Source: a virus. Taken from it: DNA of 28,829 nt. Below are positions 20,017 through 28,827 of this stretch, one piece after another. Each line of letters opens with the position of its first letter. The stretch's first letter is position 1. The translations under genes were made by a program, and so were the position numbers. The DNA lies in IMG/VR virus record IMGVR_UViG_3300027969_000338, positions 1 to 28,829 of that record, one strand, 5' to 3'. The notes beneath the pieces were generated by a model, which searched no databases, was not told where the DNA came from, and saw only the letters and a program-made list of their open reading frames with translations.

Positions 20017-23000
20017 ACCGGTCCTGTTCTTGTAAAGGTTTGCTGTACTAAAATATTTAAATTAGTTGTTGGTGAATTTGCTAGTGTATAAGTACCTGTG
20101 CCTGTTGTAAAGTCTGTTCCTTGTAATAACATTACACCATTTTTGTATATATTAAATGCATTTGGGTTAAATTGGAATGGGTATGTTATTTGTCCAACAT
20201 TGGTATAAATATCCACATTAACAGGCAATCCTACTGGTAGACCTAAATTAGAACTAGCCCATTGCACAACTTCTAAATCGCCAGTTGTTGCGGCAATAAA
20301 TACAATTTCTTGTCCATTTAGAGTGTAATCTTGTGCATTAACTACAGTACCATTTAAAAATAGTAACTCATGTCCATCATTAATGGTAAAGCCTGAAGCA
20401 GTATAAGTGGATTGATCTGTTAATGTAACAGTATTTCTAGTAAAGGAAGTATATACAGGGTCTGTAAAAGTTATAGTTCCACCCGATATTTGACTTCCAG
20501 TTGTAGCATTTAAATAAGTAACCTGTGAAGTTGTACAAGTTACTACAGTATATGTGCCGTTATATCCGGCAGGATTTAAATCTGTAATAGTAATACTTTG
20601 ACCAACTGCAAATGGCGCAAATGTTTTTGGTGTAAATGTTAAAGTTGCAGTAGTGCCATCGCCTGATGCGGCAGTAGTTAATATAGAAGTTGCTGAAACA
20701 GACTTAACAGAAATAATTGTAATAACATCTCCGGCAACTGCTCCAACACTTAAAGTAACTGTGCCTGTAGTACCGCCTGTATCAGTATATTGAGTTGTAT
20801 TGTAAATAAGACCATTGCTAAATACTAAACATTGTCCTGATATATATCCGCTACTTCTAGTAACATTAAATACTGTCTGTCCTGAAGTTGCAGTAAAAGA
20901 TTCTCTTGTGTAATAAAAACTATCAGGAGGCTCAAAACCTACTACTCGACCATAAATATCTATAGTGATATTAGCCAAATTAACTGTTTTAGTATAATCA
21001 CCGCCAAAATCTAAATACTCTTGCAGTCCTGCAACAATAGTTCCATCGGGATTATTAGTAATACCAATCTGTCCTGTGCCTACTGTGGTTGTTCCTGTTT
21101 GAATAACCTGCCCTGTTCGAACATCTAAATCAATAATATTTTTCCCATTAGGCAATCCAAGCCATGAAGATGGATCAAAAGTTGCTATATCGGTTGGCAC
21201 AAAAGATGCCGATCCTGCCGCTTGTCCTGCTGTACCGGTAGCAAAACTAAACTTTCTACCTGTTCTATTTGAGTAAAGTAAAAAAACAATAGTTCCAAAA
21301 TTAGGAATAGCTTGATACCAAGTGTAATCAGATGCTAAAGTTGGCACAGCAGTTGATGATACATTTGCTAAACCATAATAAGTTTTATTTGTGGGAGTAA
21401 GACTAAAACCTGCACCTACAATTGATGTTCCATATGCTACTGCAATATATTTATTTACATATTGGAAAGTGCTTGGTCTCCATTGTAGTAAATCAGATGC
21501 AGGACTAAATACAGAAGATGCCAAACTATTAACCATACGACTGAAGAAATACCAATTACCCGATGGAATGTCCGACACAGTAACTGGTGGCATTGCAGTA
21601 TTAATTGAATAAGGATTGCCATTACTTTGTATTGCGGTTGTTCCGGCAAAAATTCTTTGGTCTGTTGTTGGAAATTCAAAAGCCGAATACCATATCTCGC
21701 CATACTGAACTATGCCTGATGGACTTGTAGAAACATTAACTTGAAATGATGGGTTAGTTGCTGTTGGTTGTTGACCTGATATTGTTGGTCTAGGTGGTAT
21801 TCCAAAGAAAGTAGGATTACCTATTCCCGAATTATCAGCAGGAGTAAATTGAGTTATATTTCTATCATCATAAACTTGAGGATTAAACTCACTTAATAAT
21901 AAATTAGTAGCTATCTGTCCGCTATCTGCAAAAGTTTGTGTAACTTTTTGGCATCTAAATAGTTTATTAGTCCACCCATAATTAACATTGGTAACAGTAA
22001 CTATATCTCCGGCATCTAGCTGTAAGCCAATATAGTTAATTGTAAAAGACACTTGCAAATCTTCTCTAACAGATTCTAAGAATCGATTAGCCAAATATTG
22101 AGCAGTTACAGAATTGTTAACTAATGGTAAAGAAATTGATTGTTTATTAACCGGCTCATTAGGATATAGAAGTTCAGGAGCAATTTCAGCAAGATCAAAT
22201 ATTGAACTAGCAAAAGCATCTTGAGCATCATTGTCTATAAATTTAACTTCAGCAACATTAAATGAATTTGCTATATCAGTTGGCGATACAGTTATGCCTG
22301 AAATAATATTAGAATCATCTAATGCCATAGAAACTACATAATCAGGGGTTTGTACAATAACTCCCCAAGTTCCAAACATTTCAGCATACTTAATTAAACA
22401 ATCACAACAAGAAGCCATGTCTTGCAAATTTTGCATAATGCTTCGAGTTGTTTGCACTACACCATTAAACTCAAATCTTTTTTGTGTAGCCGAACCACCA
22501 TCATAAGGTATATAAGTAAAGTTCTGATTTGAATAAGTATTAAGCGCAGTTAAAGAAGTTGTATCTATTTGAGCAGATGGTATTGCACCGCCATATCTAG
22601 TATTTAAAAGGTAGTCATAAATAACATCACCAGGAGCAGAAACATTACTTGTTATCTGAAACTTAGTCTGTTGAAGACCTGTTATACCTGCCGGTTGATT
22701 GTAAGATAAATGAATAATTGCAAATGCACAATTTGTCATTAACTTATTAGCATCCCAAGTATATACAAGACCGGCTGTTTGCATTACTTGTATAGCAGTT
22801 AATCCTGAGTTAGTAGGAGTGTTAGAACCATTTCTATACAAGTAAATTTGTATTAAACCACTTACAGCAGTATCTGAAACACCAGTAGATTCATCTAACA
22901 AAGAAGCAACTGTATATCCATCGCCTTGGAAAGTTACTAATTTACCGCCATAATAAATATCTCCAAAAGTAAATGTGCATGGAGTTTGTCCTGTTTCTGT

Positions 23001-23378
23001 TCCAGTAACTTCTGACAAAGCTAGTACATAATATAATTCTTGATTGTTTTCACTAATGCTTAAATCAACAGTTGTTCCACCAACATAAGCTGATCCATAA
23101 ACTACAGGCAATTTATTATCTGTTGCAGGTGGGACTTGCTGATTGTTGCCGGGGTTTGGGCTTGTTCCTGATAAATCATTTGCCGGTTGTGGAGCATTAT
23201 ATAAAACTTTACTAATAACAGCAGATACAACCATATTAATTGCAAAAGCTGTAGCTATAGCGGCAATACTTCCTGCCGTCATACCTATTGCATATACAGC
23301 AATCATTGTCCCAAATGCAAATGCAGAACTTGGCAATAACAGTAAAGCAATTAACAAAGATGCAAAAATTTTATGCAT
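20013..23378 (-). CDS. gpJ-like tail tip / host specificity protein, 1121 aa
   Basis: The tip-protein pattern includes K-L-P-V-V-Y-G-S-A-Y-V-G-G early, a middle T-R-S-I-M-Q-N-L-Q-D-M-A-S-C-C-D-C-L-I segment as in lambda gpJ, a fibronectin-III-like stretch around 520-640, and three related beta units at the C-terminus. ATG 23378 overlaps the GNAT stop as TAATG; a TTG at 23390 is less likely. The N-terminus MHKIFASLLIALLLLPSS followed by A-F-A looks like a signal peptide and is followed by more hydrophobic sequence. It should sit at the tail tip and contact the host. Confidence 0.85.
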   Translation of the reverse strand: MHKIFASLLIALLLLPSSAFAFGTMIAVYAIGMTAGSIAAIATAFAINMVVSAVISKVLYNAPQPANDLSGTSPNPGNNQQVPPATDNKLPVVYGSAYVGGTTVDLSISENNQELYYVLALSEVTGTETGQTPCTFTFGDIYYGGKLVTFQGDGYTVASLLDESTGVSDTAVSGLIQIYLYRNGSNTPTNSGLTAIQVMQTAGLVYTWDANKLMTNCAFAIIHLSYNQPAGITGLQQTKFQITSNVSAPGDVIYDYLLNTRYGGAIPSAQIDTTSLTALNTYSNQNFTYIPYDGGSATQKRFEFNGVVQTTRSIMQNLQDMASCCDCLIKYAEMFGTWGVIVQTPDYVVSMALDDSNIISGITVSPTDIANSFNVAEVKFIDNDAQDAFASSIFDLAEIAPELLYPNEPVNKQSISLPLVNNSVTAQYLANRFLESVREDLQVSFTINYIGLQLDAGDIVTVTNVNYGWTNKLFRCQKVTQTFADSGQIATNLLLSEFNPQVYDDRNITQFTPADNSGIGNPTFFGIPPRPTISGQQPTATNPSFQVNVSTSPSGIVQYGEIWYSAFEFPTTDQRIFAGTTAIQSNGNPYSINTAMPPVTVSDIPSGNWYFFSRMVNSLASSVFSPASDLLQWRPSTFQYVNKYIAVAYGTSIVGAGFSLTPTNKTYYGLANVSSTAVPTLASDYTWYQAIPNFGTIVFLLYSNRTGRKFSFATGTAGQAAGSASFVPTDIATFDPSSWLGLPNGKNIIDLDVRTGQVIQTGTTTVGTGQIGITNNPDGTIVAGLQEYLDFGGDYTKTVNLANITIDIYGRVVGFEPPDSFYYTRESFTATSGQTVFNVTRSSGYISGQCLVFSNGLIYNTTQYTDTGGTTGTVTLSVGAVAGDVITIISVKSVSATSILTTAASGDGTTATLTFTPKTFAPFAVGQSITITDLNPAGYNGTYTVVTCTTSQVTYLNATTGSQISGGTITFTDPVYTSFTRNTVTLTDQSTYTASGFTINDGHELLFLNGTVVNAQDYTLNGQEIVFIAATTGDLEVVQWASSNLGLPVGLPVNVDIYTNVGQITYPFQFNPNAFNIYKNGVMLLQGTDFTTGTGTYTLANSPTTNLNILVQQTFTRTGPV

Positions 23379-23809
23379 TACTGAATCCAACTTTCATCTG
23401 TTTTCTTAAAGCCATATTTTTCATATTTAATATTTGGACTTGTTGGCAATTTACCCATGACAAAATATTTAATCCTTTTTTCATCTTTTAGCTTTTTACC
23501 ATACTTAACATAAGCATCAAATAATCTATACCCTATTGTTGATTTTCGATATTCCTTTTTTACAAACCACATTACCTCATGCAAAATTAAACTTTTGTCA
23601 CACCATACACTAGGAGTGATTAACCCCATAATCAAACCTTTACCATCTTCTATATAAATAATCCCTGCACCGGCTAACATGGTATCTAGCAATCGATTCC
23701 ATTGTTCTTCATTCTCAAACTGTAATTCTTCTATTTCGCTCTCATCTCTTATTAATCTTATTAAATCTATTATTTGTTTTTTGTCATGTTTTGTTGCTTG
23801 TCTTATCAT
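23378..23809 (-). CDS. GNAT-family N-acetyltransferase, 143 aa
   Basis: GNAT topology is visible: I-R-Q-A-T-K-H-D at the start, G-I-I-Y-I-E-D-G-K-G-L-I-M-G, then W-F-V-K-K-E-Y-R-K-S-T-I-G-Y-R-L-F-D-A-Y (acetyl-CoA loop position, although the usual R/Q-x-x-G-x-G/A is K-S-T-I-G) and a final K-Y-G-F-K-K. It sits between hub and tip genes, coupled by ATGA and TAATG, so it is co-expressed with virion proteins. It may acetylate a tail protein or a host target. Confidence 0.8.
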   Translation of the reverse strand: MIRQATKHDKKQIIDLIRLIRDESEIEELQFENEEQWNRLLDTMLAGAGIIYIEDGKGLIMGLITPSVWCDKSLILHEVMWFVKKEYRKSTIGYRLFDAYVKYGKKLKDEKRIKYFVMGKLPTSPNIKYEKYGFKKTDESWIQ

Positions 23810-24399
23810 GCAGTCTTTCCAAAAGCATAATTGATGTTAGTTATAAAAGATACTCTATTCATACTGGTATCATTGGGACTAAAGAATTGCCAAGAATTAT
23901 TATTAGTAAATCTGCCTCCAACTCTGTTTTGCAATACAAGTTGAATAGAAGATGCCGATAAACTTATAGTACCAACATAAGCCCTAGCTTCTTCCATCCA
24001 TTGTTCAGAAATTGCAAAGCTATTTATATATCCATTAAAAAATTGATATAAACCACCTGAACCGCCAGTAGTAATTAATGCGCCATTAGTGTTAAAGAAC
24101 CCATGCCACATTTGCACTTGCGACCCTTTAATATCTTGACCCAATACCCAACCAAGATAAGCAGTATCTAATCCTACAAAAGTAAGTGTAGTTTCATTAG
24201 CAGTAGATTTAATATCTCGAACTGCATCGCCAATTTTAATTAAACCACCAAGGGCTGTAAATGGTAATGCATCTACCGCAGGAATAGTAAGTGCTGATGC
24301 TGTTGTAGCAAATCGATAAGTAGTTCCACCTGATACTATGCGAACAAAATCAGCAATTCGAATATTGTTTGTATCGTCAACTGGAGTTATGATATTCAT
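23806..24399 (-). CDS. Hub-type minor tail protein, 197 aa
   Basis: This beta-rich protein resembles hub proteins next to tape measures: I-R-I-A-D-F-V-R-I start, a central W-H-G-F-F-N and F-N-G-Y-I-N-S-F, and a C-terminal R-V-G-G-R-F-T-N-N-N-S-W-Q-F-F-S-P-N-D-T-S-M pattern close to that of lambda-L or DUF2163-type tail proteins. It is probably part of the distal tail hub. It is coupled by ATGA to the genes on both sides. Confidence 0.65.
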   Translation of the reverse strand: MNIITPVDDTNNIRIADFVRIVSGGTTYRFATTASALTIPAVDALPFTALGGLIKIGDAVRDIKSTANETTLTFVGLDTAYLGWVLGQDIKGSQVQMWHGFFNTNGALITTGGSGGLYQFFNGYINSFAISEQWMEEARAYVGTISLSASSIQLVLQNRVGGRFTNNNSWQFFSPNDTSMNRVSFITNINYAFGKTA

Positions 24400-25076
24400 A
24401 GTACAGCCTCAAATGCTGTAAATGATCCTGACCAACTAATAAAAGAATCATTTTGCATTGGCATTAAAGTATAAGTAGGATATGCTCTTAAAATAACTTG
24501 AAAGGTTGTGCCTGTATATGTGCTACCGCCCATGCTAACAGTTGTGCCATACTCACCAATAACAGCATTTAATGGACTTGTAAGAGTTGTTATTAAATTC
24601 CGATGCACAGGTATGTTAACAGTTGAACCCTCTCCTCTATAAACATCTGCTGTAGCAATATAAGGATATAAACCAACCTGACAGAAATCACCTGCCTTAA
24701 CTATATAAGCACCGGGATCGATAGCAGGAAGACTTCCCAACACTAAATTTTTATTAGCAGAACTAGTTTGCCATTGGCATCCAACTATTTCGCCTTGATT
24801 CATATCACCTTGATAAGTAATATAGTTAGTCCATCCAGTTGTACCAAAGTTTAAATATTGCTCTAAAGCCATATCAGGAATTCGAAGACTATTAAGCAAA
24901 GCCCTGTTTTGGCTATATAAAAGATAGTTCATCGGCTTTAAATCAAATGAAAATGGCACAACAGTAATAACTTCACTAGTAGATATTCTTTGATTGCGAC
25001 TTAACATTTGACCAACAAATCGATGATCATTAACTTGTACTGATTCGCTAATTGCGAGGATTTGATTTAGACTCAT
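24396..25076 (-). CDS. Minor tail protein (distal-tail type), 226 aa
   Basis: It follows the tape measure by two nucleotides, the position of the distal tail or M-like protein in lambda-type tails. The sequence is beta-rich, with R-N-Q-R-I-S-T-S-E, W-T-N-Y-I-T-Y-Q-G-D and a conserved-looking A-G-D-F-C-Q-V-G-L-Y-P-Y. The family is not identified with certainty; the role comes from its place in the operon. Confidence 0.65.
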   Translation of the reverse strand: MSLNQILAISESVQVNDHRFVGQMLSRNQRISTSEVITVVPFSFDLKPMNYLLYSQNRALLNSLRIPDMALEQYLNFGTTGWTNYITYQGDMNQGEIVGCQWQTSSANKNLVLGSLPAIDPGAYIVKAGDFCQVGLYPYIATADVYRGEGSTVNIPVHRNLITTLTSPLNAVIGEYGTTVSMGGSTYTGTTFQVILRAYPTYTLMPMQNDSFISWSGSFTAFEAVL

Positions 25077-25078
25077 AA

Positions 25079-27493
25079 TTATCTCGATGTTGGCATCGAC
25101 CTCGATGCTGACTGATTAGCCGCCCAAATAGTTTGTTTATTTTGAACTAAGAATTGTGTTGCAGATTGAGTATCAATGGCAGACATACTCGCTACATAAG
25201 TACCATTGTAATTAATAGTTGTACCGCCCATTGCACCTAAAGCATGATTAGGAATAATTGTTCCTGCTGTCCTAGGTATAAATAATTCAGGACCTCTATC
25301 TCCAACAATAGCAGGAACTCCAACTGGAGGTTCTCCACCATTTCCATATATAGAAACATCACCTATTGGCAATGGACCACCTGATGGGTTTGGCGCAAAA
25401 GGACTTTGTGATCCAAAAAATCCACCTAAAGATGCTCCTGCCATTCCCAACAATTTAGTTGCTTGTGCTTTTAATTGAATAGCAATAATGTCTTGTATAA
25501 CAGATCGAGTAAAATCTTTAAATGCAAACTTTCCTGTTCGTACAAAGCCCTCTATAGCCGAAGTCATATTATTAAATACAGCATTATGAATGCTTTGAAC
25601 AAGAAGTAATTGTTCGCCAAGGCGAATTACACCCTCTCTTTGCATTTGTATAGTTCTTTCTTTTTCTGAATCTAAAATTCTATCTTCAGGCTTTAACTTT
25701 TGATTTCGCATAATTTCTGCAATTTTTTGTTCTGTTCTTAATCGATCTAAAGCTATTTGTTTATCATTGTCAGATAAAAGAATATTTTCTCGATAAACTT
25801 GTAATTTTTCTCTTTCTCTAGCAAGGCTATCTAAATCTGATTGTTGTCTTTCAGAAATGTTTAATTGTTCTTTTCTAAATATTTCTTCTTTAGTTTGAGC
25901 GGCTCTTAAATCCTCATTAATATTAAATTGAGTAACAAGCTTTGCTCTATCTTTTGCAAATACACCTTTTTCTTGTTCTGATTTTCTTTGTTGATCTACA
26001 GCAAAATCTGCTTTTTTCTTTTCGGATTCCATTTCAATCCGAGTAACTTCATTAACTGCAAATACATTTCTTTGAAATGCTTCATCAGCTTTTAATTTAG
26101 CATATTCAGATTTTAAATCTTCAGCTTTTTGTAATCCACCGGCTTCTTGATAAGCATTTATTTTTGCATTTTCTCTTGCTTGTGCATCAGCTTCTTTTTT
26201 TACTTTTGCCGCATCTTCAGCAAACTTTTTCTCCATTTCTTGGAGCATCTGCCTTTTTTCTTCTAATTGCTTTTGTATTTCTGCTTTGTATGCTTTTTCT
26301 TTTGCCGGACCAGTAGTTGCACCTAAAGTTTTTTCTAATGATTCTATTTCTTTCTTTATTTTATTGATGGCATCTAAAGGAGTATCATCTCTGCCAAGTC
26401 CTTTTAATGCATCCCAAAATCCACCAAAAACTTTACCTAATCCCTCCCAAGCTTTTTCTAAAGTGCCAACATTCCTTTCTTGTTTTTCTAATGAATTAGT
26501 AAGTAGATCAGCGGTTAATTTAACAGCCTCTTGTCTTTTGTTTTGCTGTGCTAATAATTCAATTTGTTTATATTGAGCAAGATTTAAAAAGTTATATTTT
26601 TCATTTAATTTAGCGGCTGAACTAGCAGAGCCATCTAAAGAGCCAATTAAATCTTTAGCTACTGTTGAAGCTGTTTCACCTGACAGTTTTGCAATAAGAG
26701 CAATAGCATTAGCAACAGAACTTAAACTAGTTGAAGTAAACTTCCCGGATGCAACAAGTTCCATAAATACATCATTTGTTTTACCAATAGATACATTTAG
26801 TTTGTCCGACAATGCGGCAGACATCATTTGGAATTGACTTGCTGTTATTCCTGCAATATTGTTAGTAAGAATTAAGCTATCTCTAAACTTGGATGATTCT
26901 TCTGCTCCTTTATATGCGGCAAAAGCTAATGCCGCAATAGCTACTGTTGTCCCCCCAATAGCAATTTTCATTGGGGTTAATACACTTGTAATTGCTTTAA
27001 ATAATGGAACAAATCCACCAAACTGATCTCGCAACTGACCGCCCTGTTGTATCAAAACCATCATAGGATTTTGACCACCAAGTAAGCTAGTTACAATGTC
27101 GGTTGTTTGATAGCCAAGTGCGGCTTGTAAATGAGGCGGTAATTTTCCACCTGCGCCACCCATCTGAGCAAGATTGGCTTTTGTTGCAGATGCGGCTACA
27201 GCATCATAAGCTTTAGCTTGTTCTAAAAGTCTATCTTTTGCTTCTTTTGTTGCTCCAACAAATTTACCTTGTGTTATTGCATATTGAATTTCTTCTGTTT
27301 TTGTTAATGATTTGTTGTAATTATCTGTGGCATATTTTAAAGATAATATTTCTCTAGCGGCGGCATTAGAATCAGCTTTAATAAGCTGACCCATTTTTTT
27401 ATTGGCGGCAACAGCTTTATCTATCCCTGCTTGGAATTCGGCAGAGTCTAATCCTAAAACAACACCTAATCGAGCAATATTTTGACTAGCCAT
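25079..27493 (-). CDS. Tail tape measure protein, 804 aa
   Basis: This is a lambda-gpH/TMP_2-type tape measure. The N-terminal part has L-G-L-D-S-A-E-F-Q-A-G-I-D-K and G-G-Q-L-R-D-Q-F-G-G-F, then a hydrophobic stretch around 170-195. A long charged coiled coil runs at about 365-640, and the lambda-type C-terminal domain contains G-K-F-A-F-K-D-F-T-R-S-V-I-Q-D-I-I-A-I-Q. The end has the usual A-I-V-G-D-R-G-P-E-L-F-I-P motif. It sets tail length and is ejected with DNA; about 0.15 nm per residue suggests a tail near 120 nm. Confidence 0.93.
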   Translation of the reverse strand: MASQNIARLGVVLGLDSAEFQAGIDKAVAANKKMGQLIKADSNAAAREILSLKYATDNYNKSLTKTEEIQYAITQGKFVGATKEAKDRLLEQAKAYDAVAASATKANLAQMGGAGGKLPPHLQAALGYQTTDIVTSLLGGQNPMMVLIQQGGQLRDQFGGFVPLFKAITSVLTPMKIAIGGTTVAIAALAFAAYKGAEESSKFRDSLILTNNIAGITASQFQMMSAALSDKLNVSIGKTNDVFMELVASGKFTSTSLSSVANAIALIAKLSGETASTVAKDLIGSLDGSASSAAKLNEKYNFLNLAQYKQIELLAQQNKRQEAVKLTADLLTNSLEKQERNVGTLEKAWEGLGKVFGGFWDALKGLGRDDTPLDAINKIKKEIESLEKTLGATTGPAKEKAYKAEIQKQLEEKRQMLQEMEKKFAEDAAKVKKEADAQARENAKINAYQEAGGLQKAEDLKSEYAKLKADEAFQRNVFAVNEVTRIEMESEKKKADFAVDQQRKSEQEKGVFAKDRAKLVTQFNINEDLRAAQTKEEIFRKEQLNISERQQSDLDSLAREREKLQVYRENILLSDNDKQIALDRLRTEQKIAEIMRNQKLKPEDRILDSEKERTIQMQREGVIRLGEQLLLVQSIHNAVFNNMTSAIEGFVRTGKFAFKDFTRSVIQDIIAIQLKAQATKLLGMAGASLGGFFGSQSPFAPNPSGGPLPIGDVSIYGNGGEPPVGVPAIVGDRGPELFIPRTAGTIIPNHALGAMGGTTINYNGTYVASMSAIDTQSATQFLVQNKQTIWAANQSASRSMPTSR

Positions 27494-27979
27494 TTATTTC
27501 TTTCTCATCCTTGAAAGCTTTTTAGCATACTCAGGAATAATTGTTGACAACTCTGATTTTAATTCATCTAAGACTTTTTGAGTATTTTTTTCTAAGGCTA
27601 TTCTTAAAAAAGGTTGTGCTTGAGTTCGAACATTACCAAACTCTTGAGAAAGTGAAACAGCAGATTTTTTTACAGAGACAACAGCAATGGCGGCATCTGT
27701 ATCACTAACAAAACTAGACATTCGATCTTTGGCAGATGGAATACGAGCATCTAATCTTGTTGTCATTTTTAAATGAGGTTTTCCTGCATCTGTAGCCGGT
27801 CTATCAGAATCATAGGGCGCACGAGCAGTAGCTTCAAGTAAAACAACTTCCATAGCTTTTTTAGCGGCTTTTACAAGAGTTTGTCTAGCAACAAGATCAT
27901 CTCGATAACCTTTTCCTAAAGCTATTATTTGCTGTTCAAATTCAGCAAACCCCTCTAGCTTAAAAGTAACCTTATCCAT
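27494..27979 (-). CDS. HK97 gp10-like head-tail/tail completion protein, 161 aa
   Basis: It shows the gp10 family order: an N-terminal F-x-L-E-G-F-A-E-F-E-Q-Q, then A-x-A-R-A-P-Y-D-S-D-R, R-L-D-A-R-I-P and V-S-L-S-Q-E-F-G-x-x-R-T-Q-A-Q-P-F-L-R-I-A-L-E. Such proteins sit near the head-tail joint. The usual place is before the major tail protein; here it lies between the chaperones and the tape measure. It overlaps the chaperone frame by 8 nt. Confidence 0.8.
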   Translation of the reverse strand: MDKVTFKLEGFAEFEQQIIALGKGYRDDLVARQTLVKAAKKAMEVVLLEATARAPYDSDRPATDAGKPHLKMTTRLDARIPSAKDRMSSFVSDTDAAIAVVSVKKSAVSLSQEFGNVRTQAQPFLRIALEKNTQKVLDELKSELSTIIPEYAKKLSRMRKK

Positions 27980-28768
27980 TTAACAGTTTCTTTGGCGCAT
28001 TAGGCGCAGACTTAACAAAAGCCAACAAAGCCTTTTGAGTCTGATCTTCTTTTTGTTCATCGCTTAATGGAGGAATAATATACTCATGCGCCATTGGCAA
28101 AATGTCATGCATTTTATATGCCTTGGCATTTGTGCCTAGCTTGGAATTGAGATTGCCAGTAGTCAAAGCACTCAGAGCAAGTAAGACTGATTTTTGTCCT
28201 ATCATTCCATCGCTAAACATAATCTCAATGCTCCTCATGTCATCAGCAGGAATATTATCGGGACAACCGCCATGCGCCCATATATAGGCTCTTACCTGTT
28301 GGCGAATGTCCCTAACTAGTTTTTTCTAGTTTCCTTGTATCCCGGCTGTATTACTTCAGTAATCTTTTCTACAATCTCTAACTGAGTCTGCAAAGTAAAT
28401 TCTTCATCGATTTCTTGATATGTCAGGTTTTCTAAACTGCCCTCTTTAGGAACAAGCAATTTAATATATTCGGTAATCTTGTTTTCCATTTGTACAATAG
28501 AAACAATTGTGTCTTTAGTAGATTTGCCATCAACTACAACATCATCTTCGACTACTTCAACACCCTCAATCTTTTCGGCTGTCAAAGCGGCAGTCATCTT
28601 CTTCAATCTTTCTTTGACTACTTTAGGAGGCGCATCTGCTATCCTTTTCATCATCTCATCAAGTTCATGGCTCAATGGTACTTTAACTTGGAACTTCTGA
28701 TTTGCTATTTCAAATTCTTTAATGCGGATTGAATCATTAACATTTAAAGCCAATGAAAGTTTTGTCAT
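27972..28768 (-). CDS. Tail assembly chaperone gpGT-type frameshift product, 265 aa
   Basis: Translation starts as the short chaperone at 28768, slips -1 on A AAA AAC (28325-28319) and continues in the second frame to 27972. The join removes the stop at 28318 and adds 115 residues beginning L-V-R-D-I-R-Q-Q. No independent Shine-Dalgarno of quality serves the second frame, and its frame is open across the whole gap. Long and short forms together bind the tape measure and load the major tail protein. Coordinates span both frames. Confidence 0.85.
28260..28325 (-). promoter_or_regulatory. -1 programmed ribosomal frameshift signal
   Basis: The slippery heptamer A AAA AAC (28325-28319, in the correct register) is followed by a 6-nt spacer, then a stem: GGGACATTCGCC (28312-28301) pairs with GGCGGTTGTCCC (28271-28260) as 6 + 4 Watson-Crick pairs around a small internal mismatch, with a 29-nt loop. 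The zero-frame stop is directly after the heptamer. All three parts of a classical frameshift site are present. Confidence 0.85.
28316..28768 (-). CDS. Tail assembly chaperone gpG-type (short form), 150 aa
   Basis: This is the unshifted product, ending in K-E-T-R-K-N at TAG 28318. It lies just before the gp10-like and tape-measure genes, the fixed position of tail chaperones. Residues 1-~110 start with a beta part (I-K-E-F-E-I-A-N-Q-K-F-Q-V-K-V-P) followed by helices. AAGGTG precedes ATG 28768. It should be made in excess over the frameshift form. Confidence 0.85.
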   Translation of the reverse strand: MTKLSLALNVNDSIRIKEFEIANQKFQVKVPLSHELDEMMKRIADAPPKVVKERLKKMTAALTAEKIEGVEVVEDDVVVDGKSTKDTIVSIVQMENKITEYIKLLVPKEGSLENLTYQEIDEEFTLQTQLEIVEKITEVIQPGYKETRKN

Positions 28769-28770
28769 GG

Positions 28771-28827
28771 TTATTCACCTTTTATTATCTTAGTATATAT
28801 TTTGTTGTTTAAATTGATTACAAAGTT
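28771..28827 (-). CDS. 3' end of an upstream tail gene (partial)
   Basis: The last 18 codons of a frame (ending K-I-I-K-G-E) stop at TAA 28773-28771, 2 nt before the chaperone ATG. The frame is open to the window edge. In this gene order it would be the major tail protein or a tail terminator. The fragment is too short to identify, and could be chance. Confidence 0.35.
   Translation of the reverse strand, partial: NFVINLNNKIYTKIIKGE

Noticed and set aside
19640-20035. 131-codon ORF on the + strand over the 201-aa fibre gene
   Set aside because: It is a Pro/Glu/Val-rich translation antisense to Thr/Ser/Gly repeats, a typical shadow frame; the neighbouring operon is all on the - strand.
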